37,310 nucleotides of DNA, taken from a virus. Both the position numbers and the translations under genes were made by a program. The stretch is from IMG/VR virus record IMGVR_UViG_3300044843_000483, positions 1 to 37,310 of that record. One strand, given 5' to 3'. Numbering within the stretch: the first letter of the stretch is position 1; each line of letters starts with the position of its first letter. Shown here in pieces: positions 1-7,906 of the stretch. The notes below the pieces were generated by a model that was given only the letters and a program-made list of their open reading frames with translations, did no database searches and was not told the DNA's origin.

Positions 1-2
1 CC

Positions 3-404
3 ACCGAGTGGAAAGGCGAGGAAACCACTGGAAAGCATTCGCAAGGTGCCTTTCCCTTTCTGGCGGCTGTTCAGCCCGCCAAAGCCGCGCCAGTGGCCTT
101 CATCGCTGCCTGTGATGACGTTGGCGCGATGCGCTACGCCACACAGACCAGCGGCCTCGATGACTTCGAGGTTGCCGACGAGCTGGCTATCTCACACGGC
201 TACATGAGCAAGGTGCTGCACGGCACCGCTGGCCTGTACGGCAGGCGCCTTGTGCGGTTCATGCGCATCACCGGTTCCATTGCCCCGCTGCAGTGGCTGG
301 CTGAGCAAATGGGCTGCGAGGTCGTGGTGAAAGACGCCCGCGCCGCTGAAGTGGCTGCGCTGCAGTCGCGCCTGGCCGAGCTGACCAGTCGGAGGGCCGC
401 ATGA
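3..404 (+). CDS. Phage HTH-type regulatory protein, 5-prime truncated by window edge
   Basis: The frame is open to the left edge, so the gene probably begins outside the window. The first possible start inside is GTG at 93, giving 103 residues. The segment DELAISHGYMSKVLHGTAG resembles a helix-turn-helix, and the following region (residues about 45-75 from GTG 93) is the kind of conserved tail seen in short phage regulatory proteins of Burkholderiales. The C-terminus is an Ala/Glu/Leu helix. It overlaps the next gene by ATGA at 401-404, so the two are translationally coupled. The role as a DNA-binding regulator is inferred; the family is not named. Confidence 0.6.
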   Translation, partial: TEWKGEETTGKHSQGAFPFLAAVQPAKAAPVAFIAACDDVGAMRYATQTSGLDDFEVADELAISHGYMSKVLHGTAGLYGRRLVRFMRITGSIAPLQWLAEQMGCEVVVKDARAAEVAALQSRLAELTSRRAA

Positions 405-829
405 GCACCGCCCGCTTTTGCCTGGTCCTGAAGCTGGCCAGCGGCAAGTGGCTCACCCGCAAGGAACTGGCCGCAGCCGCCGGCACCCGTCGCAACAACA
501 TCGAGCAGCTAGTCGCCCAACTGGTCGAAGAAGGTTTGCTCGTTGAGCGGCCCCGCGCGAAGACGCCAAAAACCGTGGGCGGCTTTGCCCCTGCGGAGGT
601 CACTGTTTCCGCAGCCTGGGGGGAGGCACCGCCGATGTCTGACCGCATCCGCACAACCCCAGACGTGGCTTGGCGGGCCGCCGGCATTGGCATGAGCGCC
701 AGCAGGCTCTGCATGGGCTGCAACACCGCCAAGAGCCAGACCCGCAGCGCAGGGCAGGGCGTTCGCTGGCGCTGCGCCGCTTGTCTGGCCCAGCGTGAGC
801 AGCAGCGGAAGGCGGTGGCCCATGCGTGA
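401..829 (+). CDS. Winged-helix-like phage protein with C-terminal Cys pairs
   Basis: 142 residues. The N-terminal half (about 10-50) has a winged-helix pattern (KWLTRKELAAAAGTRRNNIEQLVAQL, shown in part) followed by LVEEGLLVERPRAK, typical of a recognition helix and wing. The C-terminal half contains CMGC and CAAC, a four-cysteine set that could bind zinc. Its ATG overlaps the stop of the preceding gene and its own stop lies inside the next gene's start region (822). It is probably a DNA-binding accessory protein of the early operon. I do not recognise a named family. Confidence 0.65.
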   Translation: MSTARFCLVLKLASGKWLTRKELAAAAGTRRNNIEQLVAQLVEEGLLVERPRAKTPKTVGGFAPAEVTVSAAWGEAPPMSDRIRTTPDVAWRAAGIGMSASRLCMGCNTAKSQTRSAGQGVRWRCAACLAQREQQRKAVAHA

Positions 830-1766
830 CTACGCCAAGCTGGCGCCCACCTTCTGGACCGGCACCACGGGCAAGGTGCTGCGCAAGAAGGGGCCCGAGG
901 CTGTCGTCGTCGCACTCTACCTGGTCAGCGCGCCGGGTTCAAACATGCTGGGCCTGTACTACCAGCCCCTTCTTTTCATGGCCCACGAGACCGGATTGGG
1001 CATCGAAGGGGCTTCGAAGGGCCTTCAAGGGTGCATCGAAGCTGGTTTCTGCAGCTACGACGAAGAGTCCGAGATGGTCTTCGTGCACGAGATGGCCGCG
1101 TGGCAGATCGCTGACGAGCTTTCCTCGAAAGACCTGCGCTGCAAGGGCATTCAACGCGACTACGACGCCCTGCCTGACTGCCCGTTTTTGGTGGCCTGGT
1201 ACGAGCGATACGCCCCTGTCTTTCACCTGACGCGCCGCCGCGAATCTGGCGCCAAGTCTTCGACCCCTGCACAAGCCCCTTCGAAGCCCCTTCGAAGCCA
1301 GGAACAGGAGCAGGAGCAGGAACAAGAGCAGGAAGAAATACCAAGCCTGCTAACGCAGGCTCCCGCTCTTCCGCCGGAAGACCGGCCCCAGCTCAGCCTG
1401 GTTGGTGAACCTTCGGCAAAGCCCAAGGGCCCGCCCGACTGCCCCCACCAGGCCGTGCTCGCCCTGTGGGCCGAAGTCCTGCCGGCCATGCCCCAGCACC
1501 TGCCCAGCCAGTGGCGCGGGACCAGGGCCGACCACCTCCGGGCCCGCTGGCGCGAGACCGCGACGGAGAAGGGTTGGCGAAGCGAAACCGAGGGCATCGA
1601 GTACCTGCGCCGGCTTTTCGCCTACGTCGGCAAGTCCGCGTTCCTGACCGGCCGCACCAAGACCGCAGACGGCCGGCGCCCCTTCACCGTCGAGCTGGAG
1701 TGGCTCGTCAACCCGACCAACTGGGCCAAGGTCCACGAGGGCAAGTACCACACGGAGGCCGCATGA
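822..1766 (+). CDS. Phage replication initiator (O-like) protein
   Basis: 314 residues starting MRDYAKLAPTFWTGTTG. ATG 822 is preferred over the upstream start at 795 because it has a purine-rich GGAAGG about 9 nt upstream and gives a sensible N-terminus. Residues 1-130 look like the DNA-binding part of phage replication proteins (fixed-length winged-helix with an ASKGL recognition stretch). A low-complexity Glu/Gln linker follows at about 165-180. The C-terminal region (about 215-314) resembles the DnaT/helicase-loader-interacting domain of such proteins, including WLVNPTNWAKVHEGKY at the end. The gene carries 11-bp repeats of candidate iteron type. It overlaps the next gene by ATGA. The role as replication initiator is inferred from architecture and position. 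Confidence 0.65.
   Translation: MRDYAKLAPTFWTGTTGKVLRKKGPEAVVVALYLVSAPGSNMLGLYYQPLLFMAHETGLGIEGASKGLQGCIEAGFCSYDEESEMVFVHEMAAWQIADELSSKDLRCKGIQRDYDALPDCPFLVAWYERYAPVFHLTRRRESGAKSSTPAQAPSKPLRSQEQEQEQEQEQEEIPSLLTQAPALPPEDRPQLSLVGEPSAKPKGPPDCPHQAVLALWAEVLPAMPQHLPSQWRGTRADHLRARWRETATEKGWRSETEGIEYLRRLFAYVGKSAFLTGRTKTADGRRPFTVELEWLVNPTNWAKVHEGKYHTEAA
1004..1047 (+). repeat. 11-bp candidate iterons inside the initiator gene
   Basis: Four consecutive 11-bp units start at 1004, 1015, 1026 and 1037: CGAAGGGGCTT, CGAAGGGCCTT, CAAGGGTGCAT and CGAAGCTGGTT. The period is not a multiple of three, so protein repetition does not explain it. Two exact units in the opposite orientation lie at 1273-1294. Initiator-binding iterons inside an O-type gene are known from lambdoid phages; function here is inferred. 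Confidence 0.5.
1273..1299 (-). repeat. Inverted-orientation copies of the 11-bp iteron, followed by a repetitive purine tract
   Basis: AAGCCCCTTCG occurs twice in tandem (1273-1283 and 1284-1294) with a partial third copy. It is the reverse complement of the unit at 1004. Immediately downstream, 1300-1338 is a purine-rich tract of GGAACA/GGAGCA repeats encoding alternating Glu and Gln. Together these could form an origin inside the gene. Confidence 0.45.
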
Positions 1767-2260
1767 AGCGCGCAGTTTTCGACCCGACCCAGGACATGGG
1801 CAAGGGCAACCAACCGGCCATCGCCTACGGCGACAAGTCCCGGTGCCACGCCGACAACTGCCCCTGCCGCGGCACGGTCAGCCTGGGCGGTGGGCCTTTC
1901 CTCTGCGCCTACCACGCATGGGCAGACGGCCGCGAGTGGGGGCGCATCACCGCGGCTCTGCATGAGCACGCCTGGTTCCTGGAGTTCATCGCCGAGGCCA
2001 CGCGGCTGCACCTGTACCCGGATCGCAAGGGGCGGTACTGGGAGGCCAGGGCCCGGGAGTTTTGGACCGAGCAGCCCGACATGCAGCCGACGCCGCGCGA
2101 GTGCGGCAAGTGGCCCGAGTACCTGACCCGCCTGCGCCAGGAACTGGCCTACAGGGTCGGCGCGCGCAAAGACCGACCAGTGCCGCTGGCCCCCGAGCCG
2201 GCAAAGCAAGCGCAAGCCAAGCGCGCAGTGGTTCGTGAAGTCGAGGAGGCGATGCAATGA
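1763..2260 (+). CDS. Cys-rich phage protein, early operon
   Basis: 165 residues. ATG 1763 overlaps the stop of the initiator gene (ATGA). Residues about 25-50 hold Cys and His residues (CHADNCPCRG then LCAYH), a possible zinc-binding knuckle. The middle is Trp- and Glu-rich and the C-terminus is a basic Ala/Gln/Lys helix. The position directly after the initiator would suit a helicase loader or a small replication accessory, but no Walker motif is visible, so an ATPase loader is unlikely. Function unknown. Confidence 0.6.
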   Translation: MKRAVFDPTQDMGKGNQPAIAYGDKSRCHADNCPCRGTVSLGGGPFLCAYHAWADGREWGRITAALHEHAWFLEFIAEATRLHLYPDRKGRYWEARAREFWTEQPDMQPTPRECGKWPEYLTRLRQELAYRVGARKDRPVPLAPEPAKQAQAKRAVVREVEEAMQ

Positions 2261-2952
2261 GCGGCGCCAACACCCAGGCCTGCATGGGCGGGTTCTGCAC
2301 CCAGCGCGGACAGTGCGCCGACTACCTGCAAGCCGACCGACTGGCCCAGGAGCCCAGCCAGCGGAAGTGCCCGCGCGGCCAAGAGGCGCCGGTTGCGCTG
2401 CACGGCACCGCACGCGACCGAATCCTGGCGGCCCTCACTGCCGCCGGTTCTGACGGCGTACGAAGGTCTGCGCTGTTGGGTCTAGCTCCCGCCCGCGGCA
2501 TGGAAAAGGCGCTGATCAAAGGCGTCAAAGCCGGTGCATGGTTCAGCAATGGCCGCGGCAACAACATGACGCGGTACTTCCTTCGCCACGCCGACATGCT
2601 GGTGGCGATGGCGGCAGAAGAACGGGCGATGGCCGAAGCCAAGCGGGCGCGGGACCGCAATCGAAAGCGGGTTCGTGTGCGCGCCAGCGGTAAGCCCGTC
2701 AAGCATCGCGCGAATGCGAAGGCCTCCGTCTGCAAAACAGCCCGCGAGTGGAGGCAGGAGCCGGAGAAGCCGAAGCCAGACACCAGGCCGGTTGTAGTGC
2801 CGGCCACTGTCAACGTGCATCGCATCCCGACGCCGCCGTCCCGCTACGCCTTGAGCAGGGTCGAGCCGATCTTCAGTGGCCTGCACTTTGGCATGTACTA
2901 CCCGGCAGAAACCGCGGTGACCAGGGCCTATGCCCAAGGGGGTGCGCTGTGA
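2257..2952 (+). CDS. Hypothetical phage protein with N-terminal Cys cluster and central HTH-like region
   Basis: 231 residues, coupled to the preceding gene by ATGA. The N-terminus has four cysteines in CMGGFC...GQC and a further CPRGQ, suggestive of a metal site. Residues about 48-105 (ARDRILAALTAAGSDGVRRS onward) resemble a winged helix. Residues about 120-165 are strongly basic (RARDRNRKRVRVRASGKPVK), consistent with nucleic-acid binding. The C-terminus is Pro-rich. It precedes the RusA gene with a short overlap. Not recognised as a named family. Confidence 0.55.
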   Translation: MSGANTQACMGGFCTQRGQCADYLQADRLAQEPSQRKCPRGQEAPVALHGTARDRILAALTAAGSDGVRRSALLGLAPARGMEKALIKGVKAGAWFSNGRGNNMTRYFLRHADMLVAMAAEERAMAEAKRARDRNRKRVRVRASGKPVKHRANAKASVCKTAREWRQEPEKPKPDTRPVVVPATVNVHRIPTPPSRYALSRVEPIFSGLHFGMYYPAETAVTRAYAQGGAL

Positions 2953-3407
2953 TCACCCTCACCCTGCCGTACCCCTTGAGCGCCAACCGCTACTGGCGCC
3001 CCGTGCCCATCGGGAAGCACATCACCATCGTGCCGACCAAGGAGGCGAAGCAGTACCGCAAGGACGTGGCCGCACTGTGCGCCGCCGCCGGCATCCGCGC
3101 GCCGCTGTCGGGCCGCGTGTCCGTGGCCGTCCAGCTCTACCCGCATCGGCCCCTGGACTGGCAGAAGCGCCAGCGCCAGCACGGCGCGGCCTGGGATGAC
3201 ACGGTGCAGTGCATCGACGTGGACAACGCCAACAAGGTGCTGCTGGACGCGCTCAAGGGCGTGGCCATCGACGACGACAAGTGGGTGCGCCGGCTGACCG
3301 CGGAGCGCATGGAGCCCGACGCCCAACCCGCCCGGGTGGTGGTGACCATCACGCCCCTGGCCAGCACCGCACCGCAGCAAGGCGACCTCCTGGCGGTGGC
3401 AGCGTGA
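2949..3407 (+). CDS. rusA: RusA-type Holliday junction resolvase
   Basis: 152 residues from GTG 2949, which overlaps the preceding stop. The RusA signature is clear: N-terminal PYPLSANRYWRP, and the acidic core CIDVDNANKVLLDALKG with Asp90, Asp92, Lys96 and Asp100, followed by IDDDKWV. Such enzymes are dimeric endonucleases that resolve four-way junctions during phage replication and recombination. Length is close to the family norm of about 120-150. Early-operon placement fits a role in processing replication intermediates before packaging. The next gene starts with a GTGA overlap. Confidence 0.9.
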   Translation: MITLTLPYPLSANRYWRPVPIGKHITIVPTKEAKQYRKDVAALCAAAGIRAPLSGRVSVAVQLYPHRPLDWQKRQRQHGAAWDDTVQCIDVDNANKVLLDALKGVAIDDDKWVRRLTAERMEPDAQPARVVVTITPLASTAPQQGDLLAVAA

Positions 3408-3562
3408 CCGTGATCCTCCGCCCGCCAGGCCGCGGCAACTGGAAGCCGGTGGTGATGACCATCGCGCAGAGCCGCAACAGCCCGCTTCCGCTGTGCGTGG
3501 AGGTCGGCCAGATCGTGCCCATCGGCGGCCAAAACCTGCGCGTGGTGGCGGTGCTGGCATGA
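3404..3562 (+). CDS. Small hypothetical phage protein
   Basis: 52 residues from GTG 3404, overlapping the rusA stop (GTGA). The sequence is beta-rich and ends in VGQIVPIGGQNLRVVAVLA, resembling a small barrel domain. It is retained because it is flanked on both sides by start-stop overlaps in a tight operon. No family recognised. Confidence 0.45.
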   Translation: MTVILRPPGRGNWKPVVMTIAQSRNSPLPLCVEVGQIVPIGGQNLRVVAVLA

Positions 3563-3648
3563 AGCGCGCCGCCCGCCTCGCCATCCTGACCGCGGCTGCG
3601 CTGTGGGGCCTCGCCCTGCTGTCGGCCCTGGCCCGCGGGAGCGCCTGA
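3559..3648 (+). CDS. 29-residue single-pass membrane peptide
   Basis: ATG 3559 overlaps the preceding stop (ATGA) and the frame ends at TGA 3646-3648, four bases before the next start. The peptide MKRAARLAILTAAALWGLAL continues with LSALARGSA: a basic N-terminus then one hydrophobic helix of about 18 residues, which predicts an inner-membrane peptide or an uncleaved signal. Tight packing between real genes supports translation; function unknown. Confidence 0.4.
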   Translation: MKRAARLAILTAAALWGLALLSALARGSA

Positions 3649-3652
3649 CCAC

Positions 3653-4156
3653 ATGCTGCAGCAGCTGCCCCTGTTCGACCTGCCAACCGCTGAGCCAGCG
3701 CAGCCGCGCCCGGCCCGGCCTGTCACGGTCCACAGGTCAGCAGCCACCAAGCGCCGGCCGCTGCAGCAGCTGGCCCTGCTGTTCCGGCCGCGGCATGAGG
3801 CCACCGACCCGGAAGACAGCGACTGGGATTACCCCGAGCACACGCGCATTCGCGCCACCGACGCGCCAGCGCCAAAGGTCCGCGCCCCGGCCAGCGTGTT
3901 CGACCTGGCCTTGTGCCCTGTCCGCGTGCGCATGGCGCAGACCAGCCCCGACACCGGAAGCAGCACCCGCATCGTGCGCGAGCCGAACGGCCTGGTGCGC
4001 GTCACCCGCGTGGCCATCCAAGAAACCGACGAGTGGCGCGAGCGCGAGCGCATCCGCCGGGCGAAACAGAAGCCGCCGAAGCCTGTGCGGGCGGCGAAGA
4101 CCAAAGGAGAAAAGTTGATGGCGATGATCGGGGGCGACGATGGCGCGACCTTCTAA
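3653..4156 (+). CDS. Hypothetical protein with N-terminal clamp-binding-like QLPLF motif
   Basis: 167 residues, mostly polar and proline-rich, with a basic C-terminal third (RERERIRRAKQKPPKPVRAA). The N-terminus MLQQLPLFDLP matches the QLxLF pentapeptide used by partners of the bacterial beta sliding clamp, and QLALLF near residue 40 is a weaker second copy. This suggests, without proving, recruitment to the replisome. The gene overlaps the terminase small subunit start at 4140. No family recognised. Confidence 0.5.
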   Translation: MLQQLPLFDLPTAEPAQPRPARPVTVHRSAATKRRPLQQLALLFRPRHEATDPEDSDWDYPEHTRIRATDAPAPKVRAPASVFDLALCPVRVRMAQTSPDTGSSTRIVREPNGLVRVTRVAIQETDEWRERERIRRAKQKPPKPVRAAKTKGEKLMAMIGGDDGATF

Positions 4157-4679
4157 GCTGACGCCGGCCCAGTGGGCGGAGGTGGAGCGCCGGATTGCCG
4201 AAGGCGAGGGTTTGAGCGCCATTGCCAGAGAGTTCGGCGTAAGCAAGTCGACCATTTCCGGCCGGGTTTCCGGTCAAACCGAACGCGTTCAAAAAGTCGC
4301 GCACCAGCTTGTGCAGGCACAGACGGCGCTGTCGACGCTACCCATGCGAGAGCAGCACCTCGCGGTCAACTTGGCTGAGAAGCTGCGCAACATGAGCGCC
4401 AGCTTGGCCAGCGCTGCAGAGATCGCAGCCGAGAACGCGCTGACCCTGCAGGGCATGGCCAGCAGAGACCTGGCCAAGGTCAACAAGAGTTCGCACGCTG
4501 CAGACCGAGACAAGCTGCAGGGCGTAGCCGCCTTGATCAAGATGGCGAACGAAGCGGCGGTAACGCCCATCGGCATCCTGGCCGCTCACAAAGAGCGGGT
4601 GAAGGCCTTGGACGAGCCGCAGGACGATCTGCCGACGACTGTGGAGCTGGTGGCGCCTGGTGACAACAGCACGGCTTGA
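4140..4679 (+). CDS. terS: Terminase small subunit
   Basis: 179 residues. The N-terminus (MARPSKLTPAQWAEVERRIA) leads into a classical helix-turn-helix, GLSAIAREFGVSKSTISGRV, expected for binding the pac or cos site. A long helical oligomerisation region follows (about 55-130), with a shorter C-terminal segment that contacts the large subunit. It starts 17 nt inside the preceding gene and overlaps the large subunit start by 20 nt. Position immediately before the large subunit and the HTH support the call; direct homology is moderate. Confidence 0.75.
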   Translation: MARPSKLTPAQWAEVERRIAEGEGLSAIAREFGVSKSTISGRVSGQTERVQKVAHQLVQAQTALSTLPMREQHLAVNLAEKLRNMSASLASAAEIAAENALTLQGMASRDLAKVNKSSHAADRDKLQGVAALIKMANEAAVTPIGILAAHKERVKALDEPQDDLPTTVELVAPGDNSTA

Positions 4680-5901
4680 TATCCCACCGAAGCTGATCCC
4701 GGTCTTCACCGGGCCGGCACGCTACCGCGGAGCCTGGGGGGGCCGGGGCAGCGCGAAGACCCGCACCTTTGCACTGATGACCGCCGTACGTGCGTTCATG
4801 TTTGCCCAGGCCGGCGTGAGCGGCGTGATCCTCTGCGGGCGCGAGTTCATGAACAGCCTGGAAGAGTCCTCAATGGAGGAGGTGAAGCAGGCCATCCGCT
4901 CTGTGCCCTGGCTGAACTCGTACTTCGAGATCGGCGAGAAGTTCATCCGCACCAAGAACCGGCGCGTGTCCTACGTCTTCGCCGGCTTGCGTCACAACCT
5001 CGACAGCATCAAGTCGAAGGCCCGCATCTTGATCGCCTGGATCGACGAGGCCGAGGGCGTCAGCAAAACGGCCTGGGTAAAGCTCTCGCCAACTGTGCGC
5101 GAGGACGGCTCCGAAATCTGGATCACATGGAACCCGGAGAACGAGGGTAGCCCTACCGACGAACGGTTCCGCCAGAACCCTCCTGCTGGCGCAAAGATCG
5201 TGGAGATGAACCACGGCGACAACCCGTGGTTTCCTGACGTGCTGGAACAAGAGCGCTTGCAAGACCGCGAGCGCATGGACGATCAAACGTACCGCTGGGT
5301 CTGGGAGGGTGCCTATCGCAAGGCCAGCGCCGCGCAGATCCTGGCGGGTAAGTACCGCATTGAGGAGTTCACGCCAGCAGCGGGCTGGGCTGGCCCTTAC
5401 TTTGGGCTTGACTGGGGCTTCTCCCAAGACCCGACCGCAGGTGTGAAGCTGTGGATCAACGACCACCGGCTGTACGTGGAATACGACGCCGGCAAAGTGG
5501 GGCTTGAGAACGACGACATCGCCGAGTACATGATCGAGAGGCTTCCAGGCGTTGAGCTGCACACGTCGCGCGCCGACAGCGCTAGGCCTGAGACGATCAG
5601 CCACGTTCGAAGCACCGGCGAAGGCCGTCGCAGGGCGCTACCCAAGATCGTGCCGGTCGAGAAGTGGCCGGGCAGCGTTGAAGACGGCATCGCCCACCTG
5701 CGGAGCTACAAAGAAATCATCATCCATCCGAGGTGCACAGGCTTTGCGCGTGAGGCGAGGCTCTACAGCTACAAGGTTGACCGCCTCACAGGCGACGTGC
5801 TGGCCGATGTCATCGACGCCAACAACCACTACATGGACGCCACCCGGTACGCCCTGGGGCCGCTGATCCGCAGGGCAAAGCAGGCCGGCATCTTCGTCTG
5901 A
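4660..5901 (+). CDS. terL: Terminase large subunit (PBSX/TIGR01547-like)
   Basis: 413 residues from GTG 4660. This is the ATPase-nuclease motor that packages DNA into the prohead. Walker A is GGRGSAKT (27-34) and Walker B is ILIAWIDEAE (123-132). The RNase H-like nuclease begins at GLDWGFSQD with Asp251, continues with an ADSARPE segment, and ends with DANNHYMDATRYA supplying the last acidic residue. Length matches the family. Its stop is 40 nt before the portal gene, the first place in the late block where genes do not overlap; that gap holds the first copy of the recurrent TTCCTAGCATGC motif. Confidence 0.93.
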   Translation: MTTARLDIPPKLIPVFTGPARYRGAWGGRGSAKTRTFALMTAVRAFMFAQAGVSGVILCGREFMNSLEESSMEEVKQAIRSVPWLNSYFEIGEKFIRTKNRRVSYVFAGLRHNLDSIKSKARILIAWIDEAEGVSKTAWVKLSPTVREDGSEIWITWNPENEGSPTDERFRQNPPAGAKIVEMNHGDNPWFPDVLEQERLQDRERMDDQTYRWVWEGAYRKASAAQILAGKYRIEEFTPAAGWAGPYFGLDWGFSQDPTAGVKLWINDHRLYVEYDAGKVGLENDDIAEYMIERLPGVELHTSRADSARPETISHVRSTGEGRRRALPKIVPVEKWPGSVEDGIAHLRSYKEIIIHPRCTGFAREARLYSYKVDRLTGDVLADVIDANNHYMDATRYALGPLIRRAKQAGIFV

Positions 5902-5925
5902 CGCCTTATCCCGCCCTGGGCCTGC

Positions 5926-5937
5926 TTCCTAGCATGC
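5926..5937 (+). promoter_or_regulatory. Recurrent late motif, copy 1 (before portal)
   Basis: TTCCTAGCATGC. If TAGCAT (5930-5935) acts as a -10 box, +1 falls at 5942, the A of the portal ATG. No Shine-Dalgarno sequence is visible, so a leaderless mRNA is plausible. No convincing -35 is seen. Confidence 0.55.
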
Positions 5938-5941
5938 GCCC

Positions 5942-7318
5942 ATGGCTGAAATGACCGTCAACGAATACGAGGTGCGCCGGGCGCGCGCTGCGCTCATGGG
6001 CGCGCTGGACGCCAAGCGGCCGACCGCGTGGGACCAGTACGGCTGGCCGGTGGAGGTCAGCTTCGAGCAGCTGTTCACCGCCTACATGCGCACCGGTGCC
6101 GGGCATGGTGCCGTGCACCACATCCTGCAGCGCTGCTGGCAGAAGGGCCCGCGCATCAAGCAGCCGGGGGCCGACAAGGAAACGCCTTGGGAACGGAAGA
6201 CGGCCCAGGCCCTGCGCGCGGTTCGCGCCATGCACAAGCTGCGCGACTTCGACCGCCGCAACCTGGTGGGCCGCTTCGCCGGCCTGATCTACCGCGTGGC
6301 CGACAACGCCGACCTGTCGAAGCCGCTGGGCACCGGCAAGCTGGTGGACCTGGTGCCGGTGTACGAGGGCCAGCTGCGCGTGACGCGCTGGGACAGCGAC
6401 CCGGCCAGCGCGACCTATGGCAAGCCGCTGATGTGGCAGTACCGCACCCGCGACCTGACAGCCACCGACACCCAGGGCAAGCCCGAGCAGTGGGCCGACG
6501 TTCACCCGAGCCGCATCCAGATCCTGGCCGAGGGCTCCGGCGGTGGCGACTTCTTCGACGGCGTGCCGCTGCTGCTGCCCGTGTTCAACGAGTTGGTCAA
6601 CTTGGAGAAGGTCAGCGGCGGCGCGGCCGAGAGCTACCTGAAGAACAGCGCGCGCACGCTGACCGTGAACTTCGCGCCCGACGCCAGCCCCCAGGTAATC
6701 ACACACAACCCGGACGGCAGCACCAGCACGAAGAGCGTGCACGAGGTGGTCGAGGACCAGACGCGGGCGCTGAACCGCAACCAAGACGCCAGCATGGTGA
6801 CCCAGGGCGCCACCGTGTCCACGCTGCAGACCGCCGTGAGCGACCCCACCGGCACCTGGACCGTGGCGGCCAACGCCTTCGCGGCCGGCGTGCGCATCCC
6901 GTTCACCATCCTCTTCGGCCAGCAGACCGGCCGCCTTGCCAGCGACGAGGACAAGCAGGCCGACGCCGCGCGCTGTGCCAGCCGGCAGGAAACCGAACTC
7001 ACGCCGATGCTGGAAGAGTTCGTGAAGCGGATGCAGGCCATCGGCGCCATCGAGGCGGGCGACTTCGAGATCGAGTGGCCGCCGGTGGACGCCCCGGGCG
7101 AGAAGGACAAGGCCGAGCTTCTGGCCACGTACACGGCGGCGATGCAGCAAGCATTTGCCGCGGGCCTGTCCGAGCCGCTGTTCGACGCGAACGAGCTGCG
7201 CCAGGTGGCCGGGTTCGAGGCGCGCAAAGACGACGGCATGCCGCAAGAAGGAACAGCGCCCTCCGACGACCCGGCCGCCGCTCCGGAATCCACTGGCGCG
7301 CCGATGCCGCCTCCCTAG
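5942..7318 (+). CDS. Phage portal protein (DUF1073-like)
   Basis: 458 residues. The N-terminus lacks a ribosome-binding site. The protein forms the dodecameric ring through which DNA enters the head. The pattern RRNLVGRFAGLIYRVADNAD and the later TGRLASDEDKQADAARCASR with QETELTPMLEEFV are characteristic of DUF1073-type portals. Context (directly after the large terminase and before a Mu F-like head protein) supports it. The C-terminal 40 residues are Pro/Ala rich. The TAG stop is itself part of the second copy of the late motif. Confidence 0.88.
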   Translation: MAEMTVNEYEVRRARAALMGALDAKRPTAWDQYGWPVEVSFEQLFTAYMRTGAGHGAVHHILQRCWQKGPRIKQPGADKETPWERKTAQALRAVRAMHKLRDFDRRNLVGRFAGLIYRVADNADLSKPLGTGKLVDLVPVYEGQLRVTRWDSDPASATYGKPLMWQYRTRDLTATDTQGKPEQWADVHPSRIQILAEGSGGGDFFDGVPLLLPVFNELVNLEKVSGGAAESYLKNSARTLTVNFAPDASPQVITHNPDGSTSTKSVHEVVEDQTRALNRNQDASMVTQGATVSTLQTAVSDPTGTWTVAANAFAAGVRIPFTILFGQQTGRLASDEDKQADAARCASRQETELTPMLEEFVKRMQAIGAIEAGDFEIEWPPVDAPGEKDKAELLATYTAAMQQAFAAGLSEPLFDANELRQVAGFEARKDDGMPQEGTAPSDDPAAAPESTGAPMPPP

Positions 7319-7323
7319 CATGC
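7312..7323 (+). promoter_or_regulatory. Recurrent late motif, copy 2 (after portal)
   Basis: TCCCTAGCATGC; its TAG is the portal stop codon. Downstream similarity to copy 3 continues for several bases (CATGCCYCAGGC). The predicted +1 is 7328, upstream of the HNH gene. It may originally have served the Mu F-like head gene before the HNH gene was inserted. Confidence 0.5.
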
Positions 7324-7378
7324 CTCAGGCGGATAGGGTCGCCCCCGAAGAGCCTTAAGCAAGCCTGCCGCCTTTGTC

Positions 7379-7906
7379 ATGCTGACCAAGGGGCTGACCT
7401 TGAAAACTGAACCGACCGCCGCGCGCCTGCGCGAGTTGCTTTCTTACGATCCTGCCACTGGCACATTCACCCGCAAGACAGCAAGTGGAACGGCTCAAGC
7501 CGGCGCTGTCGCGGGGTGGATTTGCAGTAACAGCGGGTACCGGATCATCACCATCGATGGCAGGAAGTGCCGCGCTCATCGCCTCGCTGTGCTGTACATG
7601 CATGGCAAGTTGCCAACCAAGGAGGTGGACCACCGAAACGGAATCCGGGCCGACAACCGCTGGGACAACCTGCGCGAGGCCAGCAGGCAAGAGAACTGCC
7701 AGAACCGCAGCGCCAGCAAAAAGAACACGAGCGGCTTCCCTGGCGTGACATGGGATGCGAGCCGAAGAAAGTGGGTTGCGCAGGTCAAAGCCGAACGCCG
7801 AAACCATTACCTCGGGAGATTCGACTGCCCAGCAAAGGCGCATGCTGCATATCTGGCCGCAAAATCGCGGCTGCATCCGTTCAATCCGGGTGTGCGCCAG
7901 CCGTGA
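7379..7906 (+). CDS. HNH homing endonuclease with AP2 DNA-binding domain
   Basis: 175 residues from ATG 7379. A TTG at 7400, in frame, has a better ribosome-binding site (AAGGGG six bases upstream) and may be the true start. The HNH core is AHRLAVLYMHGKLPTKEVDH, followed by NG and DNRWDNLREAS (His67, His85, Asn93/97). Residues 118-160 form an AP2-type beta-sheet domain (SGFPGVTWD...KWVAQV...YLGRF). Such free-standing enzymes cut intronless or intron-containing alleles and spread within phage genomes. It sits between portal and head protein, and its stop overlaps the head gene's start, so it has been absorbed into the operon. Composition is somewhat less GC-rich than its neighbours. Confidence 0.88.
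   Translation: MLTKGLTLKTEPTAARLRELLSYDPATGTFTRKTASGTAQAGAVAGWICSNSGYRIITIDGRKCRAHRLAVLYMHGKLPTKEVDHRNGIRADNRWDNLREASRQENCQNRSASKKNTSGFPGVTWDASRRKWVAQVKAERRNHYLGRFDCPAKAHAAYLAAKSRLHPFNPGVRQP

Noticed and set aside
1300-1338. CRISPR-like or minisatellite repeat
   Set aside because: It is a short in-frame Glu/Gln codon tract in the initiator gene with no spacers; no CRISPR array was seen anywhere in the window.
5906-7321. Long minus-strand open frame (471 codons) opposite the portal gene
   Set aside because: GC-rich codon bias creates open antisense frames; the product is His/Arg/Gly-rich without motifs, and the + strand frame is a recognisable portal.
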